A stretch of DNA of 64,000 nucleotides from Picochlorum sp. 'celeri' (lineage: Eukaryota; Chlorophyta; Trebouxiophyceae). The position numbers were made by a program, and so were the translations under genes. Below, piece by piece: positions 19,950 to 29,478 of this stretch. The notes beneath the pieces are model-generated. The model did not search any database, had not been told where the DNA came from, and was given only the letters and a program-made list of their open reading frames with translations. The number at the start of each line of letters is the position of its first letter. Positions within the stretch are counted from its first letter, which is position 1. Location: contig JAACMV010000015.1 in the NCBI GenBank assembly GCA_010909725.1, positions 558,001 through 622,000 of the forward strand. Direction: 5' to 3'.

Positions 19950-21020
19950 ATGCCAACGTTTTCAAATGCGGGTGGGTCTTTAGGGAGTGCCGTGATTCTC
20001 ACTTTGCTTGCATGGGGGGTTCGATGGGTGCGATCGGAGATGATGAAGCGAAAAGATACTGATGGGCTGGATGCCAAGGAGAATTATGATCTGAGTCCGT
20101 ATCACTGCCAGGTATCTGTGGCCACACTGCTGGGACTGATAGAAACAAGGGCTTGTAAATATATATTGATAGATGTGAGGCCTTTTTCAAGTATGGGATC
20201 GATGAGCGAAGATGATAACGATATGAATTCTGAGCAAGAGGTTTTGCCTGGGGAGTTGCATGGGGCAGTGCGGTTGCCATTTGATCTGGTTGGAGACGTT
20301 TTGAAAAAGTCTCAGGCGTGGGAATCTACATTTCCCCATGTCAAGTTCCCGGATACATTTCAAATATTCGTGTTGATTGGATCAAATGAGTATGAAGAAT
20401 TCCAAGCTGCCTCGGCATTGAATGCGTTGGGATATCAGAGAACCATGTGTGTGAAGGGATCGTTGGGTGCATTTTACAAGGATAGCATGGTGCAGTCGAA
20501 TTTGCATTACATCAGTAGGGATGGATTAGCATTGCTTTTGTCAGAAGAATGCTTTGATCCTTCGATGGAGGTGCTGAGAAGGGAGGGGTCGTATGTATTG
20601 ATTGATGTCAGGAGGAGAGATGAAATTATACTTTTTGGTGGGATTGCCGGGTCTAGAAATATTCCGGTGGATGAATTATGTAGCGCTCTGTCCAATAGCG
20701 ATTCTAATTTTGAGCAGATGTATCATTTTCCAAAACCATCTTCCGATATGCTGTTGATTATGTGTTCGAGGACACATGCCCGAGCTACATGGGCCGCTCA
20801 AATGGCACATGATGCTGGCTATAGCAAGGTGGCAGTGTACGCGCAAGGTGTTAATGGATGGATGCTGGATCCTGCCGTGAATGGATATACGGCGTATGAA
20901 CTCGGAGATGTGCCACCAGATCCAGTGGAATATGAAGCACAGATGATTGACCATTCGCACGGAATGGCAGAGGTTGTTAACATGATTGAACTTATTCAGC
21001 AACAAGAGAGGAGTTCGTAG
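19950..21020 (+). CDS. Membrane-anchored tandem rhodanese-domain protein
   Basis: 356 aa from ATG 19950 (an in-frame TTG 30 bp upstream is unlikely). An N-terminal hydrophobic stretch (SLGSAVILTLLAWGVRWV, about residues 10-28) suggests a membrane anchor. Two rhodanese-like modules follow. The first (about 50-175) has YILIDVRPF and HGAVRLPFDL but no Cys in its active loop (IGSNEYEEFQAAS), so it should be catalytically dead. The second (about 190-320) has YVLIDVRRRDEI, GSRNIPVDEL and a loop with Cys, MCSRTHARATWAAQ, then AQGVNGW. Such proteins can transfer sulfur or act as scaffolds. I cannot name an orthologue; location is unclear. Confidence 0.7.
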   Translation: MPTFSNAGGSLGSAVILTLLAWGVRWVRSEMMKRKDTDGLDAKENYDLSPYHCQVSVATLLGLIETRACKYILIDVRPFSSMGSMSEDDNDMNSEQEVLPGELHGAVRLPFDLVGDVLKKSQAWESTFPHVKFPDTFQIFVLIGSNEYEEFQAASALNALGYQRTMCVKGSLGAFYKDSMVQSNLHYISRDGLALLLSEECFDPSMEVLRREGSYVLIDVRRRDEIILFGGIAGSRNIPVDELCSALSNSDSNFEQMYHFPKPSSDMLLIMCSRTHARATWAAQMAHDAGYSKVAVYAQGVNGWMLDPAVNGYTAYELGDVPPDPVEYEAQMIDHSHGMAEVVNMIELIQQQERSS

Positions 21021-21194
21021 CACCACCACTATTTTCCTTGTTTTTATGATGGTACATACTGTAGTGTCTTGTAGAGCGTTTTTTCTCCTCGTACAAAGGA
21101 GAGACATATATATAAATGACACAAATGTAATTGTAGTGAAAGACGCACGATGACACATCTTCGGTCCCGCTTAAGCACAAAGCTTTGTGGTTGG

Positions 21195-22485
21195 AAAGGT
21201 GGCGCCCTCACCCACCCAATTTTAAACTGACGACATGACACGGCGACCACCCAAATCGACGCAGAACCAAACTATTCAAAACAATACACATCAAAGAATA
21301 ATTATTTACATTATTTATGCCTATTGTCAGGAGCAAACACGCAAACGTACACGAGATCTACTCCCAACGTGACACCACTGCTCCGTCGAAAGCAAAACAC
21401 AGATATTGCCCAAACGCTGACGCAGGTACGTTACAAGCAACATCCTTTGCAATATTAAGTACATTTGTGATACATTGGCATGCTCCACGGGGTGGAACGC
21501 CACCAATGCGAGATCGACTCGTGACCACCCAACCTCCTCGTCTGGCGCTGTGGGATTTTGAATTTCCCAGTGGCTCCAGGTACCCAAGGGGACGAGGGAG
21601 GGACCAGGGCTTGTCATCTTGGCCTTGTATGTTCTGACATCTCATTCCGGATGATTGTGTGTGTGTGTGTGCAGAGACAGCACTGGGACGATGAGAGTGG
21701 GGCAACAAACACCCACAAGGATGATTACTCGATCAATTGCCAGGAGACTCACGATGGGCCAGCCCGTCAAGGCAGCAGTGTCCCCGACACCATCGCCCCC
21801 GGGCGTGCCGGACCATACCGACGTGCCATCATCTCCATCAAAGACTCGACCACCACGGACGACACGCAGCAACAAGCGAGGACGTGACCAGTGCTCCACA
21901 CAGGTAGCACACACCAGAGTGGAAGAGGAAGGAGCACACACCAGAGTGGAGGAGCAGGTAGTATATGCCATGGTGGAGCTCACACCACCGACAGCAAGAA
22001 AAAGACAGAGAGTCAGGAGGACAAAGTACGACGTCAGGGACGAGGAGGACACAAGGGTAGCCTTGAGGCTGTGCCAGACAAAGAAGGAGATTGGAGTGGG
22101 CGAAGCAGCCACAATACTGCAGTCCCTCAAGCACGATACCACACTCGTATTCATGCAGGAACCCAAGCAGGAGCCCAAGAAAGGAGCCAAGAAAAGATCC
22201 ACGAAAAGATCCACGAAAAGATCCAAGAAAGGATCCAAGAAAGGATCCAAGAAGGTAACCACAAGGGCATCATCATCTCTCTCCTACCCTGCACAAGCAG
22301 ATTTCTCCATGCTGCATGCCCTGGCCGAGGAGGCCTATATGTTCGAGAATGACACAGCTCCAGGCGCCATGAAGCGTTGATCCCGAGGCTGGACAAGATT
22401 GATACCCAACCCCTCCTGATTAGGATTGATTGATTGGTTGCAACCAATTGGTTATTTCATAGATACATTTGATCAGTTATTGAAT
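21195..22485 (+). repeat. Direct repeat copy A (1,291 bp) with Lys-rich ORF
   Basis: This segment is nearly identical to 25008..26289. The alignment starts at AAAGGTGGCGCCCTC and ends at CAGTTATTGAAT, with unrelated sequence outside on both sides. By hand alignment only three length differences exist: 2 bp in a (TG)n tract (shorter here), 12 bp (one Lys/Arg/Ser/Thr repeat unit, extra here) and 1 bp in a C-run after the ORF. No terminal inverted repeats and no transposase or reverse transcriptase motifs were seen. Confidence 0.9.
21691..22380 (+). CDS. Unknown Lys/Ser-rich basic protein, copy A
   Basis: 229 aa from the first ATG shared in frame by both copies. No family is recognised. The N-terminal third is basic and Pro/Ser/Thr-rich (MRVGQQTPTRMITRSIARRL, RPPRTTRSNKRGRD). 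The middle has a repeat TRVEEE..TRVEEQ, then TPPTARKRQRVRRTKYDVRD, which resembles a nuclear localisation signal. A predicted helix (GVGEAATILQSLKHD) precedes a tail of KRST and KKGS tetrapeptide repeats like a histone H1 tail, and the protein ends LHALAEEAYMFENDTAPG. A TG repeat ending in GTGCAG just upstream looks like a splice acceptor. An upstream exon 21317..21425 with donor GTACGT would join in frame if the acceptor is 21676 (270 aa), but this is speculative. Confidence 0.5.
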   Translation: MRVGQQTPTRMITRSIARRLTMGQPVKAAVSPTPSPPGVPDHTDVPSSPSKTRPPRTTRSNKRGRDQCSTQVAHTRVEEEGAHTRVEEQVVYAMVELTPPTARKRQRVRRTKYDVRDEEDTRVALRLCQTKKEIGVGEAATILQSLKHDTTLVFMQEPKQEPKKGAKKRSTKRSTKRSKKGSKKGSKKVTTRASSSLSYPAQADFSMLHALAEEAYMFENDTAPGAMKR

Positions 22486-23022
22486 GCGATGCTCCGATTG
22501 AATATCAAAATATTTGTTTTTGCTCGATAAATTCAACATGTGAAACATGATGTAATGTTGGAACATGAGATACGCACATGGAATTCCCAAATGGCAGTTC
22601 ACATTCAAATCTCGCAGTAAATGCGTTTTTGATTCAATATATTGACGTAGACTTACAATCCTTTGCGCCATCATACCATAGTTCTGTATCAAATTTAGTC
22701 TCAATTTCCATGCAGCATTTTCTCTGCTCCAGGCAGAGAACTGGATCGGTCAACGGACCCGTTGACCAGAGTTCGATCTTCCCAGATGCAACGGCTGATG
22801 CACACCTGTTTATCAATTTCGGCCAGTTCGCCCAATCACATCGAAATTTATTTGTTTGAATGAATTTTTAATCAGTTCTTCGTATTACATTCATGTGAAT
22901 GACCCCCCAAAAGGGCGTTATTGTTGTACATAAAAGATTCCTGTTAGGCGACGGTTATTCTCAGAGCCTTCTTCTTGGACTGATTTCTGTCAGAATTTGA
23001 TTCATTATTTAGATTTAAGGAA
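22486..23022. other. Spacer between repeat copy A and the mannanase gene
   Basis: 537 bp. The right end is the mannanase promoter. On the minus strand, 22847..22656 is open for about 60 codons (FRCDWANWPKLINRCAS..., ending WYDGAKDCK) and runs into a perfect donor GTAAGT, but no start or partner exon is evident, so it may be an exon relic. No known family. Confidence 0.35.
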
Positions 23023-24693
23023 ATGATGCTTTCCTTTCTTACTACGCTGTTGCTGACTGCAATGTTGGCATTTGGGCAGCCAGGAACCGACGAGTACAAG
23101 TATGCTGCAGAAAAGTTCCAACTAGGCTTGCCTATGACGCAAGCGCAAGTCTCATCAGTCGATGACTACGACGTCTACTTACAAGAGTACAAGAAAGAGA
23201 GTAATCCAGCTCTTCAGCCAAAGCCTGGCAAGGTGTTCAACAATGTTGGTTTTGTCAAACCCGATGGCACTGAATTTACAGTGGATGGAAAGCCATACTA
23301 TTGCGGTGGTACAAATGCATTCTATGCTGGTTTAGACTACATCATGAGCGCAAATGAGGTTATAGCGATGATGGATGCGCAAGCAGCTCAAGGGGCGACA
23401 ATCCTCAGAATATTTACAAGCTTTTTTGACTCTGTGCCAAACAGTATGATGCCAGATTTTGGTGAATATAATGAGCAGGCTTTGGTGAGGCTCGATTTCG
23501 CCCTTGCAGAGATGGCTAAGAAAGGAATCCGAGGTATCATCGTTCTCAGCAACTACTGGCCATTCCTGGGAGGCTTTTCTGACTGGATGAATAAAGCATA
23601 TCCTGGGGAGAACAGACCTGTGGAAGAGTTTTATACGGATGAATTCGTCAAATCCGAATGGAAAAAGTTCATAAAGATGCTTATCAACCGCAAAAACGTC
23701 TTCACAGGAGTTCATTATTACGATGATCCGACGATTTTTGCGTTTGAATTAGCCAACGAACCAAGGGCTCAGGGGTATGACGCAAAGATTGGGAAGAAGC
23801 CTGGAGAGACCATTTGCTCCTGGGCAGCAGAAATGACTGCATACATTCGATCCCTTGATAAAAATCACATGATTTCTATCGGTGATGAAGGCATGAGGAC
23901 GGATGGGCCAACGAAAGAGCCACATTCTTGGATCAATACTGGGTACGAAGGTGTTGATTTCGTGTGCAATCTGAAGTATGCAGACTTTGCCACCGTTCAC
24001 TCCTATCCCGATGCGTGGGGTATGTCTGCGGATGGAGGATATACTTGGCTTGGAGAGAACTATTACAAAGATAGAAGAGATATTGCACATTCAATGGACA
24101 AGCCTATTATTTTGGAAGAGTACGGAATGAGACGTGGATATCTGCCAACAAGGAACACATTATTCTCGTATATTCACGATCAGGTGAACTCATTAGGGTA
24201 TGCTTGCACATTAGTATGGGCGGTTTCTCATTATCCAACAACTCCATACCAGTATACCTATTATGGGTACAATGATGGACAGGGATATGTCTTTGGTTAC
24301 ACTGGTCCAGATACAGATGGCAAAGCTTCTGTTGTCAAACAGTATGAATACATGAATGCGTTGGATGAGAGCCGAGTTCCTCCGAAAGAAATCATTGAGC
24401 CTCCAACGAATCAGTGCTCTGATGTTCCACCGAATAATCAATACACGTGCCAGCAGCAGAAGAATTGGGGCAAATGCAATGAGCCTTGGATGAAAGGATA
24501 CTGTCAAGCAACCTGCGGAAAATGCTCGCTTCCAAAGTCACCACCTCCGAAACCAGGCAATAGCCCTCCAACAAAGCCTTGCACCGATGTGCCCCCAAGT
24601 AAGCAGTACACCTGCCAGCAGCAGAAGAGGTGGGGCAAATGCAATGAGCCTTGGATGAAAGGATACTGTCGAGCAACCTGCGGGAAGTGCTAG
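23023..24693 (+). CDS. Secreted GH5 endo-beta-1,4-mannanase with two ShK domains
   Basis: 556 aa, intronless. Residues 1-18 (MMLSFLTTLLLTAMLAFG) form a signal peptide. A GH5 subfamily 7-like catalytic domain covers about 75-455: the acid/base is E246 in FELANEPR, following DDPTIFAF, and the nucleophile is E366 in IILEEYGM. Mannanases of this family cut internal beta-1,4 links in mannans. The C-terminus has two near-identical six-cysteine ShK/SXC modules (C465-C501 and C520-C556; pattern C..YTC..WGKC..WM.GYC..TCGKC) joined by a Pro-rich linker (SPPPKPGNSPPTKP). Likely secreted or cell-wall acting, either in wall remodelling or scavenging of polysaccharide. It is the only gene between the two direct repeats. 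Subfamily assignment is from remembered motifs. Confidence 0.88.
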   Translation: MMLSFLTTLLLTAMLAFGQPGTDEYKYAAEKFQLGLPMTQAQVSSVDDYDVYLQEYKKESNPALQPKPGKVFNNVGFVKPDGTEFTVDGKPYYCGGTNAFYAGLDYIMSANEVIAMMDAQAAQGATILRIFTSFFDSVPNSMMPDFGEYNEQALVRLDFALAEMAKKGIRGIIVLSNYWPFLGGFSDWMNKAYPGENRPVEEFYTDEFVKSEWKKFIKMLINRKNVFTGVHYYDDPTIFAFELANEPRAQGYDAKIGKKPGETICSWAAEMTAYIRSLDKNHMISIGDEGMRTDGPTKEPHSWINTGYEGVDFVCNLKYADFATVHSYPDAWGMSADGGYTWLGENYYKDRRDIAHSMDKPIILEEYGMRRGYLPTRNTLFSYIHDQVNSLGYACTLVWAVSHYPTTPYQYTYYGYNDGQGYVFGYTGPDTDGKASVVKQYEYMNALDESRVPPKEIIEPPTNQCSDVPPNNQYTCQQQKNWGKCNEPWMKGYCQATCGKCSLPKSPPPKPGNSPPTKPCTDVPPSKQYTCQQQKRWGKCNEPWMKGYCRATCGKC

Positions 24694-25007
24694 GTGGAAC
24701 ACAGCATTAGCCAAGCACTATGCAATATATTGTAATCCTGCCACACAGGAAATAAATCCCCTTTAGGGGTCCAGAAGAATGCCTTGCTCGGACAAACCCA
24801 ACCTTCTGGATAGATACTAGCGACGTGGAAGAAGATGTTTTCTATGAGTAATTTTCAAGAACTGAATCGATTGTAATAGCAAGATAAGCGTATTTTCAGT
24901 CCCCTTTTATTTCTTTAAAGCCGTGAGACACATCGCTCCTCTCCTAGGAGACGAACGAAGCGCATTACAGCCTGTAAATGGCAGTGCAGCTGTGGCTGCC
25001 AAAATTC
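24694..25007. other. Spacer between mannanase gene and repeat copy B
   Basis: 314 bp with the mannanase 3' UTR and non-coding sequence. A short inverted motif (CTCCTCTCCTAGGAGACG) is present near 24936-24953. No gene is supported. Confidence 0.5.
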
Positions 25008-26289
25008 AAAGGTGGCGCCCTCACCCACCCAATTTTAAACTGACGACATGACACGGCGACCACCCAAATCGACGCAGAACCAAACTATTCGAAACAATAC
25101 ACATCAAAGAATAATTATTTACATTATTTATGCCTATTGTCAGGAGCAAACACGCAAACGTACACGAGATCTACGCCCAACGTGAGACCACTGCTCCGTC
25201 GAAAGCAAAACACAGATATTGCCCAAACGCTGACGCAGGTACGTTACAAGCAACATCCTTTGCAATATTAAGTACATTTGTGATACATTGGCATGCTCCA
25301 CGGGGTGGAACGCCACCAATGCGAGATCGACTCGTGACCACCCAACCTCCTCGTCTGGCGCTGTGGGATTTTGAATTTCCCAGTGGCTCCAGGTACCCAA
25401 GGGGAAGAGGGGAGGACCGGGCCTTGTCATCTTGGCCTTGTATGTTCTGACATCTCATTCCGGATGATTGTGTGTGTGTGTGTGTGCAGAGACAGCACTG
25501 GGACGATGAGAGTGGGGCAACAAACACCCACAAGGATGATTACTCGATCAATTGCCAGGAGACTCACGATGGGCCAGCCCGTCAAGGCAGCAGTGTCCCC
25601 GACACCATCGCCCCCGGGCGTGCCGGACCATACTGACGTGCCATCCTCTCCAGCAAAGACTCGACCACCACGGACGACACGCAGCAACAAGCGAGGACGT
25701 GACCAGTGCTCCACACAGGTAGCACACACCAGCGTGGAAGAGGAGGTACCATACACCAGAGTGGAGGAGCAGGTAGTATATGCCATGGTGGAGCTCACAC
25801 CACCGACAGCAAGAAAGAGACAGAGAGTCAGGAGGACAAAGTACGACGTCAGGGACGAGGAGGACACAAGAGTAGCCTTGAGGATGTGCCAGACAAAGAA
25901 GGAGATTGGAGTGGGCGAAGCAGCCACAATACTGCAGTCCCTCAAGCACGATACCACACTCGTAGTCATGCAGGTACCCAAGCAGGAACCCAAGAAAGGA
26001 GCCAAGAAAAGATCCACGAAAAGATCCAAGAAAGGATCCAAGAAAGGATCCAAGAAGGTAACCACAAGGGCATCATCATCTCTCTCCTACCCTGCACAAG
26101 CAGATTTCTCCATGCTGCATGCCCTGGCCGAGGAGGCCTATATGTTCGAGAATGACACAGCTCCAGGCGCCACGAAGCGTTGATCCCGAGGCTGGACAAG
26201 ATTGATACCCAACCCCCTCCTGATTAGGATTGATTGATTGGTTGCAACCAATTGGTTATTTCATAGATACATTTGATCAGTTATTGAAT
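25008..26289 (+). repeat. Direct repeat copy B (1,282 bp) with Lys-rich ORF
   Basis: Second copy of the unit at 21195..22485, same orientation, 3.8 kb apart. The outer junctions are sharp. Around this copy only, the octamer AATTCAAA occurs at both edges (25003..25010 and 26287..26294), which could be a target-site duplication; copy A has no such match. The (TG)n tract is 2 bp longer and the KRST array one unit shorter than in copy A. Confidence 0.9.
25506..26183 (+). CDS. Unknown Lys/Ser-rich basic protein, copy B
   Basis: 225 aa, paralogue of the protein at 21691..22380. By hand I count about 15 substitutions over the ORF: 6 silent and 9 replacement (for example S/A, R/S, H/Y, L/M, F/V, M/T), plus one in-frame 12-bp deletion in the Lys-rich tetrapeptide array. 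There is no frameshift or stop, whereas the non-coding TG tract 5' of it changed by a non-multiple of three. That pattern is mildly in favour of a translated gene starting at this ATG or splicing in just before it. Possible upstream exon: 25130..25238. No family recognised. Confidence 0.5.
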   Translation: MRVGQQTPTRMITRSIARRLTMGQPVKAAVSPTPSPPGVPDHTDVPSSPAKTRPPRTTRSNKRGRDQCSTQVAHTSVEEEVPYTRVEEQVVYAMVELTPPTARKRQRVRRTKYDVRDEEDTRVALRMCQTKKEIGVGEAATILQSLKHDTTLVVMQVPKQEPKKGAKKRSTKRSKKGSKKGSKKVTTRASSSLSYPAQADFSMLHALAEEAYMFENDTAPGATKR

Positions 26290-26515
26290 TCAAATTCCGT
26301 TGATAAAGCGCTAGTATCTGAAAGGTACTCTATCCGCATGTAAAGAAATCTGTATGAAATCAACAAGTCCACAATAGCACAGTTGTTTGCACAGTCTCAA
26401 CCCACCAGCCTGGCATCATGCCTGCAGTTTGAAATGGGAAATCTTGGAGCACGTTGACTAACGTGGACTGCGCTCATCAGTAACCCTCACAAAATTAAAT
26501 ATTATCTGATAAATA

Positions 26516-29427
26516 ATGTTTACGGATGAATTTGTTGGATTTGAGTCGACAGGGTCCGAGCACAGGTGGGAATTCTTCGATTTCAAACGACACCCTTTTT
26601 GTATTCATTGTGTCCACAGAAGACAGGGAAGCGTTTTCATTGAATTTAACTTATTGAATTGTAATCCAGGTTGGCTGTTGAGTATGATCATGGAGAGCAT
26701 TCTTCGTGGATCGGCTTACCTCCGTCTTTGGCAGGCAGGCTACTGAGTGAAGGAAACTTGCCTCTGACCTTTCGATTGCAATTGTTTGCCGGACCAGGAG
26801 TACCTATTGGAGCTCCACATTATCTTGGTTGGTCTGGATCTGTGTCTCAGAATGGAAAGGTGAGTATATCATCGAGACTTGGGATGCTGTTGCACATACC
26901 AGAGGGTGCATCTGTTATGCTGACACCACTCTCAGCAGTCGATGTGGCCAACACTGTTACTCTTGAGCCGGCATCCTCTGATGATTGGGAAGTAGTAGAA
27001 TTGAATGCGAACGATATAGAGAGTCGTCTTCTGGAGCAATGCGGTGTGGTGAGTGTCCATAGGTCGTTGCCAATTTGGATACAAGGACAGATGATTGCAC
27101 TAAAGATCACAGCAACGGACCCAAATCAAGATGTGGTACGACTTGTAGCGGGAACCGAAGTTTCAATAGCACCTCGACCTCGACAAAAAGCGTCCGAAGA
27201 TCCCTCAAAAGATGAGGCTATACCTGCTCCTGTCCTGCTGCGGGTATCTGTGTTGGACAATGTCAGAGACCAGGACAACCCTGATGGTGAACCAAGAGTG
27301 TATATCTCTTCGAGTACACTTGAACAAATACAGAATCATTCATTAATTGAGAGCGGCAGTATTGTCGGGGTGCGTTCTGGGGCCAAATTCAAAACTGACA
27401 TGTTGGCACGTGTTTGCACTATCAAGAGTCTGCCCAATGGACATGCTGTTTTCCCAAAAAGCTTTTCATCCGTGCTGAAACGCCACGGCATTCAAAATTT
27501 TCAGCATGTAGAGATCAAGTCTTTCAATATGAAATCCTTTCCTCCGTTGTTCATGGAGAATTACCTGAGGAGGTCGAACTCTGCTCCTCTTTCACAGGTC
27601 AATGTGACCAAGGATCCAAATGATGAAGTGATAAAAAGAATGCCTTGCGATGAGGATACCCTACAAGAGTGCTTGAAATTTGCTCTTCCTATTCTAAGTG
27701 ATAAGTGCAGATCTGTTTTACAATATTGGGGCTCTCCTCGAAGAGGTGGACTTTTGCTTGAAGGACCACAAGGAAGTGGCAAGACAGCCTTGGTGAAATC
27801 ACTGTGCAATGTACTCCACCATGAAGGGCACGTACTAGCCGCGACGAAATATATTGATTGTAGGAGTGTGGTATCTCCGAAATCATTTTTCTCCATGCTA
27901 AATTACTCATTTTCTTGGGCTGCAAAGAATGCCCCATCAGTCATCGTTCTAGATAATTTGGATGTGGCACTTAGTCAGCCAGCTCAAGACGAAACAGGAC
28001 ATGAAGTTCCGCAGGATCCAGATATAACACAATTGGTGAGGGTTCTCTGTGAAGGAATGGATGTTGTGACCAAGGCTGGCGACAAATGGAAAGTTCTAGG
28101 AGATTCATCCATCAACAATTGTGGTAGCTGGGCTCCTATTGTCTTTATAGCTACATGCAAGCAGGTTTCCAAATTGCCCAAATGCTTGAGACACATTGGT
28201 AGATTTGATACGGTATTGAATTTGAAGTCGCCCGATCTAAACAGTAGACTGGCTATGCTTGCAGCAGGAATAGCAGAACGTGATGCAGTTGCCCAGACAT
28301 CTGACCTGGCATCCATTGGTCCAGAGATTGATGGCTTTGATGGATCTGATATTGATACTCTGGTAGAACGTATAATTTCTGTCAGCTTCAATAGAACACT
28401 TGCAGAGCATTGGTTAAACGAGAATGAGCCAGCTATGGTGAATTTCCCCCTCAAAATATCCAGAGATGATTTGCAGAATGCTGTCCATGGCATGGTTCCC
28501 GCTGCCATGTGGGGCTCTCGGACAAAGAAAAAGATCCATTCCGGTATCGAAGGCTGGGAAGATGTTGGGGGTATGAAGCATGTGAAAGAAGCCCTGCAGG
28601 AGTCGTTGGAATTACCACTGCACTATCCTGACTTGATAGCATCTGCTCCTCTTCGACTTCAGACTGGATCTCTCCTATATGGACCGCCTGGATGCGGCAA
28701 AACGCACATTGTTGCTGCGGCTGTTGCAGCTGCTGATATACGCTGTATAGTGGTCAATGGACCAGAGCTTTTGAACAAATACATTGGAGCTTCAGAGGCA
28801 GGTGTACGGGATGTCTTTCAGCGTGCAGCTGTTGCAGCACCCTGCGTGCTATTTTTCGATGAATTCGATGCCATTGCTCCAAAAAGAGGACATGATAATA
28901 CAGGGGTGAGCGATCGTGTGGTGAATCAACTCCTCACGGAATTAGATGGAGTAGAAGGACTGAAAGGTGTTGCAGTCATTGGTGCCACATCCAGACCTGA
29001 CTTGATTGATGCTGCATTATTAAGACCAGGGAGACTGGATAAAATGCTCTATTGTGGTTTCCCATCCATCTCAGACAGAAAAGAAATACTGCTCTCGTTG
29101 ACTCGAAATCTCAAAATATCTGATGACGTGGACCTCGATGAGATTGCCAAAACCACTGAGGATTTTTCAGGTGCTGACTTGGGAGCCCTTTTGGCTGATG
29201 CACAACTGATCGCTGCTCACGAAGCCCTTGAAGAGAAGGACACCCACAACCACAGCAAAGATAGTCTATGCATCAAAAACGATCACATTCAAAAGTCGAT
29301 GCATGATGCAAGGCCATCTGTGTCCCAAGTTGAGAAGGGCAGGCTAGAATCCATCTACCAGAGATTCCGAGATGGAACGCTCGAAGTTCCATCAGAAAAC
29401 ATGGGGAAAAAAGTAACGTATGCTTGA
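26516..29427 (+). CDS. PEX1: Peroxin-1, double AAA ATPase, two exons
   Basis: Exon 1 is 26516..26565 and exon 2 is 26670..29427; the 104-nt phase-2 intron runs GTGGGAAT..AATCCAG. The product is 935 aa. The PEX1 N-terminal double-psi barrel spans about residues 17-170 (HSSWIGLPPSLAGRLL, APHYLGWSG). The first AAA module has Walker A GPQGSGKTAL near 381. The second has GPPGCGKTHIVAA near 687, the Walker B/second-region block LFFDEFDAIAPKRGHDNTGV and SRPDLIDAALLRPGRLDK, which is specific to PEX1 among AAA proteins. With PEX6 it extracts ubiquitinated PEX5 from the peroxisome membrane. The first module lacks a clear DE Walker B (VIVLDNLD), as usual for PEX1 D1. Confidence 0.95.
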
Positions 29428-29478
29428 ACATGTATAAGACAAAACTTACAGAAATATTAATGGTATCTAGACAACAAA

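Noticed and set aside
19133..20077. Minus-strand 314-aa ORF
   Set aside because: It mixes MEMO1 exon 2 with intron and promoter sequence; the conserved MEMO1 start lies in a separate exon at 19562..19502.
22201..22254. Tandem AGATCCACGAAA/AGATCC units as a CRISPR-like array
   Set aside because: Only a few 12-bp units without spacers, inside an ORF of a eukaryotic genome; it encodes KRST/KKGS repeats.
21642..22262. Minus-strand ORF in repeat copy A (and 25427..26065 in copy B), rich in FLDPFLDL-type residues
   Set aside because: It is the complement of the Lys-rich repeat array. Its start and end rely on that low-complexity part and its 3' end differs between copies because of the TG tract.
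21195..26289. DNA transposon or retroelement with terminal repeats
   Set aside because: No terminal inverted or long terminal repeats, and no transposase, integrase or reverse transcriptase motif in either copy; kept only as a repeat of unknown nature.
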